A stretch of 64,000 nt of DNA from an uncultured Planococcus sp. (lineage in GTDB: Bacteria; Bacillota; Bacilli; Bacillales_A; Planococcaceae). The position numbers were made by a program, and so were the translations under genes. Location of the stretch: contig CANLRI010000001.1 in NCBI GenBank assembly GCA_947493585.1, positions 744,001 to 808,000 on the forward strand, given 5' to 3'. A model generated the notes under the pieces. It saw only the letters and a list, made by a program, of their open reading frames with translations, made no database searches and was not told the DNA's origin. Below, in pieces: positions 22,800-31,827 of this stretch (positions are counted from its first letter, which is position 1; the number at the start of each line of letters is the position of its first letter).

Positions 22800-23264
22800 A
22801 TGTTGCATGTAAAACTGATGAAGCCGTTTTATACAAAGAGAGAAGGGCATCGCATCAAGTTTGTGTTCGCCTATCAATATTTTTCGATCCTGAAAGATGA
22901 TGAAGTGTTTCATTTCATCCCAGTCGAAGGGAAGGAAATCATCGTCAACTTGAATACCTTCCAAGTCGAAAACCTTTCCGAGGTCTTTGTATTCCAAAAA
23001 GGGAACCGCTTTATCCGTTTGCCGCTCTACCAATTATTGCTGGTCTCGGATATCCATACACACCTTCAAAGCATATTGAAGGAAGAAAGGGCGGAATTGA
23101 TCGAAGTGAACGAACAAACAAAGAAAGAAGCGACCGAAGCAATCCAGTTCCTGGAGCAGGAAAACTTCAACCGCATGATCGACCAGGCATTAGCCGCGGG
23201 GGATAAGGAACTGTTTGAGAAACTGCTGTCCCAGCAAAAACAATTACTCGATGGAGGTCTATGA
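22800..23264 (+). CDS. IDEAL-domain protein
   Basis: A 154-residue protein. The first ~85 residues are a mixed beta/alpha region of unknown type (HVKLMKPFYTKREGHRIKF...). A helical linker follows, then an IDEAL domain (PF08858) at about 128-150: NRMIDQALAAGDKELFEKLL. AAGGAGGGGAG precedes the ATG. The IDEAL motif occurs in several small Firmicutes proteins; its role is unclear and may be protein-protein contact. It is divergent from ywqB and followed by two terminators in series. Confidence 0.7.
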   Translation: MLHVKLMKPFYTKREGHRIKFVFAYQYFSILKDDEVFHFIPVEGKEIIVNLNTFQVENLSEVFVFQKGNRFIRLPLYQLLLVSDIHTHLQSILKEERAELIEVNEQTKKEATEAIQFLEQENFNRMIDQALAAGDKELFEKLLSQQKQLLDGGL

Positions 23265-23292
23265 TGAATTATACAACAGCCTATGGATAAGC

Positions 23293-23327
23293 AACGCCTG
23301 CCCGTGAATTTGAGAGCAGGCGTTTTT
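23293..23327 (+). terminator. Terminator after the IDEAL gene
   Basis: AACGCCTGC / GCAGGCGTT stem followed by TTTTA. Confidence 0.88.
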
Positions 23328-23343
23328 ATATGGCAGAAAACAA

Positions 23344-23382
23344 GCAAAAAACCCTTTTCCATCAATCGGAAAAGGGTTTTTA
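23344..23382. terminator. Second, bidirectional terminator
   Basis: AAAAACCCTTTTCC pairs with GGAAAAGGGTTTTT. It probably serves the converging 35-codon gene at 23414-23521 as well. Confidence 0.88.
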
Positions 23383-23413
23383 CGTATGTTCGGAAATCAT
23401 AAAGTGCTCCTTT

Positions 23414-23521
23414 CTACATAAGCATGAAATAATTGAGTGCCAACATTACGACTGCAGAACCCGTCACGCCTAGCGCAAGATCTCCCCATTGCATCTCCAG
23501 TACTTTTTCAAAATTGTTCAT
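23414..23521 (-). CDS. 35-residue single-span membrane peptide
   Basis: On the minus strand GAAGGAGCGGATCATC precedes ATG 23521, and the frame reads MNNFEKVLEMQWGDLALGVT... to a hydrophobic end ...NYFMLM and TAG. It is an amphipathic start plus one membrane helix (about residues 15-34). It has its own ribosome site and a shared terminator downstream. I do not recognise it. Short hydrophobic peptides of this kind include regulatory membrane peptides and type I toxins, but no antitoxin RNA is evident. Confidence 0.55.
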   Translation of the reverse strand: MNNFEKVLEMQWGDLALGVTGSAVVMLALNYFMLM

Positions 23522-23909
23522 GATGATCCGCTCCTTCTCTGATTGTCGGGAAACCCTGTTTGCCAGTTATAGTGTTCGGTTGAACTATTTATAACTTAGT
23601 TACAGTGTATAAGGAGCTGAAAGAAAATGCATGAGACTAAATTACCAAATATTCTAAAAATTAAAATAAATAGAGATTTTCATTTCATTTATTTCAGCGA
23701 TGCGAGCTCTTTTCGCAGGCGATAATTGGTGCGCCAAAAAGAAATGAAGAGCATTTGGCAATTATCGATATACCGAAAAAAACGCGGAGTGGATATACCA
23801 TGCACTATGTATGCAAGGGAAGCGGGAAAGCAGCATAAAAACAAACGTGTGAAAAAGGGATTTCTTATAGCTTGCATAAAGAAGTTAAGATTTTGAATAA
23901 AAAATTATA
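23522..23909. other. AT-rich intergenic region upstream of dppA
   Basis: No supported gene. It must hold the minus-strand promoter of the 35-codon peptide (a TTATAAAT-like box near 23584-23592) and the upstream control region of the dpp operon. Confidence 0.4.
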
Positions 23910-23938
23910 TTGAAATATTCTTACAATATTGCTACATT
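23910..23938 (+). promoter_or_regulatory. Candidate promoter of the dpp-ykf operon
   Basis: TTGAAA (23910-23915), 17 bases, TACATT (23933-23938), 59 bases before dppA. The spacer holds the inverted repeat AATATT-N5-AATATT, reminiscent of AT-rich regulator sites. It does not match the CodY consensus well, although CodY represses dpp in B. subtilis. Confidence 0.45.
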
Positions 23939-23997
23939 AGTACATATCGAGTTTCAAAAATATTCCGAATAAGACAAACAAAGGGGAATTAGGCAGC

Positions 23998-24822
23998 ATG
24001 AAATTTTACTTATCCATGGATATGGAAGGCGTGACGGCGCTTCCGGATTATACATATGTGGATTCACAAGAAGCGAATTACGAAAGAGGACGGCGCCTCA
24101 TGACAGGTGACGCCAACGCCATCATTCACGGGGCTTTCGACGGAGGAGCGGAAGCGTTTCTCGTCAACGACTCGCATTCGAAGATGAACAATTTAATCGC
24201 TGAGGACCTTCACGAAGAAGCGCAGCTCATTACAGGCGGGGTCAAAGCATTCTCGATGGTCGAAGGCTTGGATGAAAGCTTCACTGGAGCTTTTTTTGCA
24301 GGCTATCATGCGCGCGCCGGGCAAAAAGGTGTGATGTCGCACGCCATGATTTTCGGTGTCCGGTCGATGTGGATTGACGATGTCGAAGTCGGCGAGCTCG
24401 GCTTCAATGCATACGTAGCCGGATATTACGGCGTACCGGTCTTGATGGTCGCAGGTGATGACTGCGCATGCAGGGAAGCAGAAGCGCTCATTCCAGGCGT
24501 CACGACGGTCGCGGTCAAAGAGACCTTGACGCGTTCTGCAGTCAAAACACTGCACCCGAAAAAAGCGCAGCGGCTGCTGCGCGAGCAAACACAGCAAGCG
24601 ATCCAAAACAAAGAGCATGTAAAGCCGCTCGTGCCGCCAGAGCAACCGACGCTGCGCATGGAATTCACCAATTACGGCGAAGCGGAGCTCGCGGCGATGA
24701 TGCCTGGTACTCGTATTGAAGAAGGCACTACGATCGTCCGCTACGAAGCACAAAACATATTGGAAGCTTATCGCGCCATGTTGGTCATGACAGAACTGGC
24801 GATGCAAGCGAAGTTCTGTTAG
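23998..24822 (+). CDS. dppA: D-aminopeptidase DppA (M55)
   Basis: Zinc-dependent D-aminopeptidase that trims D-Ala-containing peptides in the cytoplasm. The 274 residues carry all metal ligands at B. subtilis DppA numbering: Asp8, Glu10, His60, His104 and Glu133, with the proposed catalytic His115. AAAGGGG precedes the ATG. It is the first gene of an uninterrupted set dppABCDE-ykfABCD, indicating use of cell-wall peptides as nutrients or for recycling. Confidence 0.95.
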   Translation: MKFYLSMDMEGVTALPDYTYVDSQEANYERGRRLMTGDANAIIHGAFDGGAEAFLVNDSHSKMNNLIAEDLHEEAQLITGGVKAFSMVEGLDESFTGAFFAGYHARAGQKGVMSHAMIFGVRSMWIDDVEVGELGFNAYVAGYYGVPVLMVAGDDCACREAEALIPGVTTVAVKETLTRSAVKTLHPKKAQRLLREQTQQAIQNKEHVKPLVPPEQPTLRMEFTNYGEAELAAMMPGTRIEEGTTIVRYEAQNILEAYRAMLVMTELAMQAKFC

Positions 24823-24834
24823 GGGGAAGAAACA

Positions 24835-25770
24835 ATGGGCAAATACATATTCAAACGATTTTTGATGATGCTCGTGACGATTTTTATCATCGCGACACTG
24901 ACGTTTTTCCTGATGCATGCTGTTCCCGGATCGCCGCTTGAAAGCGATCGCAATACGAACGAGACGGTGCAGGCAAATCTGGAGCGCTTCTACAAGTTAG
25001 ATCAGCCGTTGCATATCCAGTACTTGAGTTATATGCAATCGATCGTCACCTTCGATTTCGGGCCATCGATTAAAGACCCGAACCGTACCGTCAATGAATT
25101 ATTGGCGAGGGGCTTCCCGATTTCCTTTGAACTCGGGATCATCACCATTCTCGTGGCGGTCGTTTCCGGAATCATTCTCGGGACAATGGCTGCGCTGCGG
25201 CACAATAAAATGATCGATTACGCAGCGATGGCCTTTGCGGTCATCGGGATCTCGATCCCGAACTTTGTGCTCGCTACGGTGCTGATCCAGCAGCTCGCGG
25301 TCAATTGGAATCTTTTCCCGCCAGCCACCTGGACGAGCCCGATGCATATGGTGCTTCCCGTGCTGGCGCTGGCGACCGGGCCGATGGCGATCATCGCTCG
25401 ACTGACGCGCTCAAGCATGCTCGAAGTGCTGACGCAAGATTACATTAAAATGGCGCGCGCCAAAGGCATCAAGCCGATGCGCATCGTTTTGAGACATGCG
25501 CTGCGCAATGCCTTAATGCCGGTAGTGACGATCATGGGCACCTTGCTTGCCGGTATTCTGACAGGGACATTCGTCATCGAAAAGATCTTCGCGATTCCCG
25601 GGATGGGCAAATACTTTGTCGACTCGATCAATAACCGCGATTATCCGGTCATCATGGGCACCACGGTGTTCTACAGTGCGTTCTTGATTTTCATGCTGTT
25701 TTTGGTCGACATCGTCTACGGCATATTGGATCCGCGCATCAAGCTCCACAAGAAAGAAGGTGATGTGTGA
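24835..25770 (+). CDS. dppB: Dipeptide ABC transporter permease DppB
   Basis: A 311-residue inner-membrane permease with six predicted helices and the OppB/DppB pattern: an N-terminal helix, a long extracellular segment, and the EAA loop near ARAKGIKPMRIVLRHALRNA. AGGGGGAAG precedes the ATG. It overlaps dppC at TGATG. Confidence 0.94.
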   Translation: MGKYIFKRFLMMLVTIFIIATLTFFLMHAVPGSPLESDRNTNETVQANLERFYKLDQPLHIQYLSYMQSIVTFDFGPSIKDPNRTVNELLARGFPISFELGIITILVAVVSGIILGTMAALRHNKMIDYAAMAFAVIGISIPNFVLATVLIQQLAVNWNLFPPATWTSPMHMVLPVLALATGPMAIIARLTRSSMLEVLTQDYIKMARAKGIKPMRIVLRHALRNALMPVVTIMGTLLAGILTGTFVIEKIFAIPGMGKYFVDSINNRDYPVIMGTTVFYSAFLIFMLFLVDIVYGILDPRIKLHKKEGDV

Positions 25771-26690
25771 TGACTCAAGTACGTGATGAATGGTTCCGCC
25801 CAACTGACAAAAGCGGGGATGAAAAAGAAGCTGTCGTGCGCCCATCGCTTTCCTATTGGAAAGACGCCTGGCGCAGGCTAAAGCAAAACAAACTGGCGAT
25901 GCTCGGCCTGATTTTCCTGGCGTTGCTCGCTGTGATGGCAATATTCGGCCCAGTTTTCTCGCCGCATTCTGTCACTACGCAAGACTTGCCGAACCAAAAC
26001 CAGCCGCCAAGCGCGACGCATTGGTTCGGGACCGATGAAGCGGGGCGCGACGTCTTTACCCGCACCTGGTACGGCGCGCGCATTTCCTTATTCGTCGGCT
26101 TGATGGCCGCATTGATCGATTTTGTCATCGGCATCGTCTACGGCGGCATCGCCGGCTATAAGGGCGGCAAAACCGACGGCATCATGATGCGCATCATCGA
26201 AATCCTTTACGGCTTGCCGTATTTGCTCGTGGTCATCTTACTGCTCGTCGTAATGGGCCCGTCTTTATGGACGATCATCCTCGCGCTCACCATCACAGGC
26301 TGGGTCGGCATGGCCCGGATTGTCAGGGGGCAGGTGCTGCAAGTGAAAAACTATGAATTCGTCACGGCATCGAAATCATTCGGGGCGAAGACTCCGCGCA
26401 TCATCCGCAAGAACTTGATCCCGAACTCAATGGGGCCGATCATCGTGCAGATGACCTTGACTGTACCGAGCGCCATTTTCGCTGAAGCGTTCTTGAGCTT
26501 TCTTGGCCTCGGGATCCAGGCGCCGTTTGCAAGTTGGGGCGTCATGGCGAACGACGCTTTGCCGGTCATCATCACCGGCGACTGGTGGCGCTTGTTCTTC
26601 CCGGCATTATTTATTTCATTGACGATGTTCGCATTTAACGTACTTGGAGACGGGCTGCAAGATGCACTCGATCCGAAGATGAGGAAGTGA
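25770..26690 (+). CDS. dppC: Dipeptide ABC transporter permease DppC
   Basis: A 306-residue permease partner of DppB. The N-terminus is hydrophilic (about 30 residues), then the OppC_N helix, the motif HWFGTDEAGRDVFTR and the BPD permease domain with an EAA loop. I place the start at ATG 25770, overlapping the dppB stop; GTG 25767 is the alternative. AGAAAGAAGG lies upstream. Confidence 0.94.
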   Translation: MTQVRDEWFRPTDKSGDEKEAVVRPSLSYWKDAWRRLKQNKLAMLGLIFLALLAVMAIFGPVFSPHSVTTQDLPNQNQPPSATHWFGTDEAGRDVFTRTWYGARISLFVGLMAALIDFVIGIVYGGIAGYKGGKTDGIMMRIIEILYGLPYLLVVILLLVVMGPSLWTIILALTITGWVGMARIVRGQVLQVKNYEFVTASKSFGAKTPRIIRKNLIPNSMGPIIVQMTLTVPSAIFAEAFLSFLGLGIQAPFASWGVMANDALPVIITGDWWRLFFPALFISLTMFAFNVLGDGLQDALDPKMRK

Positions 26691-26694
26691 AGAC

Positions 26695-27831
26695 ATGACA
26701 GGAAAGCAGATAGCTGAAGAGTTGGCGCGGACCCGCCTGGAAGATGGGGCGGATCTCGATGCCGTCGACCATACCGGCAAACGCGGCAAGGTCGTGAAGC
26801 CGAAAAAGCACAAGACCGTCACGGACGAGCGGATCCTTTCCGTACAGGACCTGCACGTGACCTTCAATACATACGGCGGCACCGTCCAGGCCGTCCGCGG
26901 CGTCAATTTCGACCTCTATAAAGGGGAAACGCTGGCAATTGTCGGGGAGTCGGGCTGCGGTAAATCGGTGACATCCAACGCCATCATGGGCTTGATCCAG
27001 CAGCCGCCCGGAAAAATCAGTTCCAAAGGCGTCCATTTCAAAACACGGGACCTGACGAAATTGTCGAAGAAAGAAATGCGCAAGATCCAAGGCGTCGACA
27101 TTTCGATGATTTTCCAGGATCCGATGACTGCGCTCAACCCGACCTTGACGATCGGCGAGCAATTGACAGAAGGCGTCAAGCAGCACAAGAACTTGGGCAA
27201 GGCCGAAGCGAAAGAACGGGCGATCGATATGCTCAAGCTGGTCGGCATCCCGAATCCGGAAGAGCGGCTCAAGCAATATCCCCACCAATTTTCGGGAGGC
27301 ATGCGCCAGCGCATCGTCATCGCGATCGCCTTGATCTGTGAGCCGGAGCTATTGATTGCGGATGAGCCGACGACGGCGCTCGACGTGACGATCCAAGCGC
27401 AGATCCTGGAATTATTCGAGGAAATCCAATCAAAAACCGGCGTATCGATCATCTTGATTACTCACGACCTCGGCGTCGTCGCGAAAATCGCCGATCGCAT
27501 CGCCGTCATGTACGCCGGAAAGGTGATCGAAACCGGCGACAAGCGCGAGATTTTCTACAATCCGCAGCATCCTTACACGAAAGGCTTATTGAATTCCGTG
27601 CCGCGCCTCGACTTGGCGGGAGGGGAGCTCAAGCCGATCGACGGAACGCCGCCTGATCTGTTCGCACCGCCGACCGGCTGCCCGTTCGCTGCGCGCTGCC
27701 CGTTTTCGATGGACGTCTGCACAAACGTCTATCCGGAAGTGACGGCTTTATCTGAGACCCATAAAGTGGATTGCTGGCTGCAAGATCCGCGGGCTCAAAA
27801 ATTGATCGACGAACAGGCTTTTGCAAGATAA
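26695..27831 (+). CDS. dppD: Dipeptide ABC transporter ATP-binding protein DppD
   Basis: A 378-residue ATPase. Walker A GESGCGKS, signature FSGGMRQR, Walker B LLIADEPTTALD and the H-loop THDLGVV are intact; the C-terminal oligopeptide/dipeptide module has the cysteine-bearing CPFAARCPF. The first ~45 residues form an unusual charged, Lys-rich extension before the usual start (ILSVQDLHV). No good ribosome site supports a shorter start, while GAGGAAGTGAAG lies before ATG 26695. It should pair with YkfD at the end of the operon. Confidence 0.93.
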   Translation: MTGKQIAEELARTRLEDGADLDAVDHTGKRGKVVKPKKHKTVTDERILSVQDLHVTFNTYGGTVQAVRGVNFDLYKGETLAIVGESGCGKSVTSNAIMGLIQQPPGKISSKGVHFKTRDLTKLSKKEMRKIQGVDISMIFQDPMTALNPTLTIGEQLTEGVKQHKNLGKAEAKERAIDMLKLVGIPNPEERLKQYPHQFSGGMRQRIVIAIALICEPELLIADEPTTALDVTIQAQILELFEEIQSKTGVSIILITHDLGVVAKIADRIAVMYAGKVIETGDKREIFYNPQHPYTKGLLNSVPRLDLAGGELKPIDGTPPDLFAPPTGCPFAARCPFSMDVCTNVYPEVTALSETHKVDCWLQDPRAQKLIDEQAFAR

Positions 27832-27874
27832 TTTTGGCTGAGGGCGCATTTGCGCATTCACATAAAGAGAAACT

Positions 27875-27967
27875 TCAATCAGTGGGGGTTTTTCTTATCC
27901 CACTGATTGTTAGTTGATCCAATCAGACTTTTAGGGGCCGTGAATCTCCCGCTTGTAAAAGTGGGAG
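27875..27967 (+). other. Two successive hairpins between dppD and dppE
   Basis: AATCAGTGGG / CCCACTGATT (27877-27908) and CTCCCGCTT / AAGTGGGAG (27946-27967) are strong stems. Neither is followed by a clean T-run. They lie in the 187-base gap and may adjust the ratio of binding protein to permease mRNA. Flanking short motifs (AGGGGCCGTGAA, CTTACGG) resemble ends of IS200/IS605-type elements, but I cannot show this. Confidence 0.55.
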
Positions 27968-28018
27968 TCTTACGGACCGTTGAAGTGTGATAAAAAGAAA
28001 ACATTAGGGGGAAATCAC

Positions 28019-29656
28019 ATGAAGAAATGGCTCGTATTGTTCCTGATGGCGATGTTCGTGTTCGTTCTCGCAGCTTGTACAGCAAGCGAAGACGCGGGGG
28101 AAGACACAAGCAGCGATTCAGGCGAAGAGGGTTCCGCTGATTCAGGCGGAGAGAAAGTATTGTATATGAATAATGGGGAAGAACCGACTTCGTTCGATCC
28201 ATCGATCGGCTTCAACGCTGTATCATGGGGCGCTTTGAACAACTTGATGGAAGGTTTGACACGCCTGGATGAATCGTCTCAGCCGGTCGAAGCGACAGCT
28301 GAATCGATCGACATCTCTGAAGACGGGTTGACGTACACATTCAATATCCGTGAAGACGCTAACTGGTCGAACGGCGAACCGGTCACAGCCGGCGATTTCG
28401 TCTTTGCATGGCAGCACATGCTGGACCCGGAGACAGCTTCTCCGGCAGCTTTCCTTGCTTACTTCATTGAAGGAGCGGAAGCGTATAACAATGGCGAAGG
28501 CGCTGTAGAAGATATTGCGATTTCTGCAGAAGACGACAAAACCTTCGTCGTGAAATTGACAGAACCGACAGAAGCATTCTTGAACATCATTACGAACCCT
28601 AGCTTCTTCCCAATCCACGAAGCGACAGCTACTGAAAATCCGGAATGGCACACAGAAGCGGATAGCTTTGTCGGAAACGGGCCGTTCAAATTGGCTTCCT
28701 GGAGCCACGACGAAGAATTCGTCTTCGAGAAGAATGAAGAGTATTGGGATGCTGAAAACGTAAAATTGGATAAAGTCCACTGGGCAATGGTCAACGACCC
28801 GAACACGGAATACCAAATGTACGAAGCGGGTGAACTGGACGTATCGAGCGTGCCAGCTGAAATGTCCGAGCAATTGCAGGATTCTCCTGAACTTGGCGTA
28901 ATGGACCAGGCGGGTACGTATTTCTACCGTTACAATGTGGAAGAAGAGCCATTCACGAACAAAAAAGTCCGCCAAGCATTCGCTTATGCGGTGAACCAGG
29001 ATGATATCGTCCAATACGTGACGAAAAACGGCGAAAAACCGGCATACGGCTTTGTTTCTTACGGATTTGAAGGCCCGAACGGCCAGGAATTCCGCGACGA
29101 AGCAGGCGAATTGGTGAAATTTGACGCTGACAAAGCGAAGCAATTGCTTGAAGAAGGCATGGAAGAAGAAGGCTGGGACGAATTGCCGCCAGTGACGATT
29201 TCCTACTCAACAAGCGAATCACACCAGAACATCGCGGAAACATTGCAAGACCAATTCAAGACTGCTTTGGATGTAGATGTTGAACTTCAAAATGTCGAAG
29301 CGAGCGTCTTCCTGACAGAGCAAAAAGAATTCAAATACCAATTGTCGCGCAGCTCATTCCTGCACGACTACGCTGACCCGGTCAACGCACTTGAAAGCTT
29401 CATCACGGATTCTTCCATGAACCGTACACAATGGTCCAACGAAGAATTCGATAAGCTGATCGCTGACGCAAAAGCGGAAACAGACTCTGCAGCACGTTGG
29501 GACATGCTTATCGAAGCAGAAAAAATCCTGATGGACGAAATGCCGATCTTCCCGATCCATTTCTATAACCAAGTCCAGCTGCAAAAAGAAGGCGTCGAAG
29601 GTATCCTCCGCCACCCGGTCGGATACATCGACCTGAAAACAGCGGATAAAAACTAA
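28019..29656 (+). CDS. dppE: Peptide-binding lipoprotein of the ABC transporter (SBP family 5)
   Basis: A 545-residue extracellular solute-binding lipoprotein. The signal peptide ends in the lipobox LAAC with Cys20, followed by a Ser/Asp/Glu-rich linker. The SBP_bac_5 fold shows EPTSFDPS near the start and YRYNVEEEPFTNKKVRQAF in the middle. The start ATG 28019 has AGGGGGAAATC upstream; the longer frame is rejected. It captures murein or other peptides for DppBCD/YkfD. Confidence 0.93.
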   Translation: MKKWLVLFLMAMFVFVLAACTASEDAGEDTSSDSGEEGSADSGGEKVLYMNNGEEPTSFDPSIGFNAVSWGALNNLMEGLTRLDESSQPVEATAESIDISEDGLTYTFNIREDANWSNGEPVTAGDFVFAWQHMLDPETASPAAFLAYFIEGAEAYNNGEGAVEDIAISAEDDKTFVVKLTEPTEAFLNIITNPSFFPIHEATATENPEWHTEADSFVGNGPFKLASWSHDEEFVFEKNEEYWDAENVKLDKVHWAMVNDPNTEYQMYEAGELDVSSVPAEMSEQLQDSPELGVMDQAGTYFYRYNVEEEPFTNKKVRQAFAYAVNQDDIVQYVTKNGEKPAYGFVSYGFEGPNGQEFRDEAGELVKFDADKAKQLLEEGMEEEGWDELPPVTISYSTSESHQNIAETLQDQFKTALDVDVELQNVEASVFLTEQKEFKYQLSRSSFLHDYADPVNALESFITDSSMNRTQWSNEEFDKLIADAKAETDSAARWDMLIEAEKILMDEMPIFPIHFYNQVQLQKEGVEGILRHPVGYIDLKTADKN

Positions 29657-29692
29657 AAGCGATCACGCCCGTTCAGCGGCCGTAATCATATG

Positions 29693-29735
29693 AAAAAACA
29701 GAAGCGCGGCCATGCGCCGCGCTTTTCTGTTTTTC
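29693..29735. terminator. Terminator after dppE
   Basis: AAAACAGAAGCGCGG / CCGCGCTTTTCTGTTTTT, GC-rich core with flanking A and T runs. It suggests partial separation of the ykf genes from dppE. Confidence 0.88.
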
Positions 29736-29794
29736 ACTGAGGAAAACTGGTAGTTTTAATGAGTGAAGAACAGAAAACTAGAGGAGTGAGCAAT

Positions 29795-30718
29795 ATGCGC
29801 ACAATGCCAAAACGATTGCAAAAAGGGGATACAGTGGGGATCATCTCGCCATCCAGCCCGCCGAACTTAGAGAATTTGAAAAAGGCTTTGCCTTTCTTAG
29901 AAGAATTAGGATTGAAAGTGAAAATGGGCAAATCGGTCGAAGCGAAAAACGGCTATCTTGCCGGCACAGACGAAGAACGGCTTGCGGATCTGCATGCCAT
30001 GTTCGAGGACCCGGAAGTGAAAGGCATCATCTGCGCGGGCGGCGGCTACGGGGCGGCGCGCTATGCGGACCAAATCGACTACGGGATGATCAAGGAAAAC
30101 CCGAAAGTTTTCTGGGGCTATTCAGACGTGACTTTCCTGCATAATGCGATCGGCATGTATGCGGAATTGGTGACGTTCCACGGCCCGATGCTGGCGTCGG
30201 ATGTCGGCAAGCCCGAATTCCACGAGCGCAGCGGCCGTATGTTCGGTCAATTGTTCCAGCCGTTCGAATTGCATTACGATGAATCCATATCGGAATTGGA
30301 AACCTTATCCGGTGGCATGGCGGACGGAGAACTTGTCGGCGGCAATTTATCATTGATCCGCGGGGGCATCGGGACAAAGTTCGAACTCGACACGAAAGGC
30401 AAGATCCTGCTGATTGAAGACACGGGCGAAGAACCATACCAGGTCGACGAAATGCTCAACCAGCTGAAACAGGCCCGCAAGTTCGAGGAAGTGGCCGGTA
30501 TCGTCATCGGGGATTTCAAGAACGCTGAACCGAAAAAGCCGGAACAATCGTGGACGCTCGATCAAGTGCTGGATGATTATTTCAAGGACATGGGCATCCC
30601 GGTCGTCAAAGGTTTCAAGATTGGCCATTGCGAACCGCATTTCTCAGCACCGCTTGGGGTGAAAGCGCGTCTCGATGCCAATGCGAAAACCCTGACCATT
30701 CTGCCGGGGGTCGAGTAA
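29795..30718 (+). CDS. ykfA: L,D-carboxypeptidase (S66)
   Basis: Cytoplasmic serine peptidase (LdcA family) that removes the terminal D-Ala from murein tetrapeptides. 307 residues from ATG 29795, which has GAGGAG at good spacing; the ATG at 29759 is less well supported. The nucleophile Ser110 lies in FWGYSDVTF; the glutamate (IEDTGEEPYQVDE) and histidine (GHCEPHFSAPLG) of the S66 triad are present. It starts the ykfABCD set, with stop and start of the next gene one base apart. Confidence 0.93.
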   Translation: MRTMPKRLQKGDTVGIISPSSPPNLENLKKALPFLEELGLKVKMGKSVEAKNGYLAGTDEERLADLHAMFEDPEVKGIICAGGGYGAARYADQIDYGMIKENPKVFWGYSDVTFLHNAIGMYAELVTFHGPMLASDVGKPEFHERSGRMFGQLFQPFELHYDESISELETLSGGMADGELVGGNLSLIRGGIGTKFELDTKGKILLIEDTGEEPYQVDEMLNQLKQARKFEEVAGIVIGDFKNAEPKKPEQSWTLDQVLDDYFKDMGIPVVKGFKIGHCEPHFSAPLGVKARLDANAKTLTILPGVE

Positions 30719-30719
30719 G

Positions 30720-31826
30720 ATGCCCGTCTTAGCATCTATCGAGACTTACCGGATAGCCGTTCCATTAAAAAAACCGTTCAAGACGGCGCTCCGGACGGTC
30801 GAAGCCGCAGAGGCGGTCATCGTCCATCTGGCGACACAAGACGGGCGCTCGGGTTTCGGGGAAGCGCCGCCGACACACGTCATCACAGGCGATACGCTGG
30901 ACGGAATCGAACGGGCGGTCCATTTGATTGGCGCCGGGTTAATCGGGATGGATGTGCGGCGCCGTGAACAGCTTTTCGACAAGCTCCACAAGACGCTCGT
31001 CGGCAACACCAGTGCCAAAGCGGCAGTCGATATGGCGCTCTATGACCTGATCGCCCAGCAGGCGGGCTTGCCCCTGACTCAATATCTTGGCGGCTACCGC
31101 GAATCGATTGAAACCGATTATACGGTTTCGGTCAATTCACCGGAAGAAATGGCGCAAGATGCCGAGGGCTATGAACAGGACGGTTTTACGGTCCTGAAAG
31201 TGAAAGTCGGCATCGATACCCCTGAACAGGATTTGAAGCGCATCCAGGCAATCCGGGACCGCGTCGGCAATAAAGTGACATTGCGCTTGGATGCGAACCA
31301 GGGATGGGACCCGAAATCAGCGGTGCGCACGATCCGGAAGATGGAAGACGCCGGATTCGATATCGAATTGATCGAACAGCCGGTTCCGGCGAATGACATT
31401 GAAGGGATGAAGTTCGTCACCGACAACACCTTGACGCCGATTATGGCGGATGAGAGCGTTTTTTCGCCGGTTGATGCGAAACGCGTGTTGGAATTGCGCG
31501 CAGCAGATTTGATTAACATCAAATTGATGAAAGCGGGCGGTATCCACCGCGCATTGAAAATCAATGCACTTGCGGAGACTTTCGGTGTGCCGTGCATGAC
31601 CGGCAGCATGATTGAAACGAAGCTCGGCCTGTCCGCAGCGGCTCATTTCGCGGCGAGCCAGCCAAATATTACGCGTTTTGATTTCGATGCGCCGCTCATG
31701 CTGAAGGAGGATCTCTTGCCGGGAGGCATCCAGTACAGCGGCAAAACCGTCCGCTTTTCAAATGAGCCAGGGCTTGGCATCGATGCAGGGCGCTTCCTGG
31801 AAACATTACGAGAACGGAGAGGATAA
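30720..31826 (+). CDS. ykfB: L-Ala-D/L-Glu epimerase
   Basis: Enolase-superfamily enzyme that epimerises L-Ala-D-Glu from murein peptides to L-Ala-L-Glu. The 368 residues carry the catalytic set at the positions known for B. subtilis YkfB: Lys162 (in KVKV), Asp191, Glu219, Asp244 and Lys268. One base separates it from ykfA; ykfC follows almost at once. Together with ykfA and ykfC it completes conversion of murein peptides into metabolisable amino acids. Confidence 0.95.
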   Translation: MPVLASIETYRIAVPLKKPFKTALRTVEAAEAVIVHLATQDGRSGFGEAPPTHVITGDTLDGIERAVHLIGAGLIGMDVRRREQLFDKLHKTLVGNTSAKAAVDMALYDLIAQQAGLPLTQYLGGYRESIETDYTVSVNSPEEMAQDAEGYEQDGFTVLKVKVGIDTPEQDLKRIQAIRDRVGNKVTLRLDANQGWDPKSAVRTIRKMEDAGFDIELIEQPVPANDIEGMKFVTDNTLTPIMADESVFSPVDAKRVLELRAADLINIKLMKAGGIHRALKINALAETFGVPCMTGSMIETKLGLSAAAHFAASQPNITRFDFDAPLMLKEDLLPGGIQYSGKTVRFSNEPGLGIDAGRFLETLRERRG

Positions 31827-31827
31827 T

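Noticed and set aside
23880..23960. CodY box upstream of dppA
   Set aside because: AATATTCTTACAATATT is dyadic but has wrong spacing and core for AATTTTCWGAAAATT; I kept it only as a comment.
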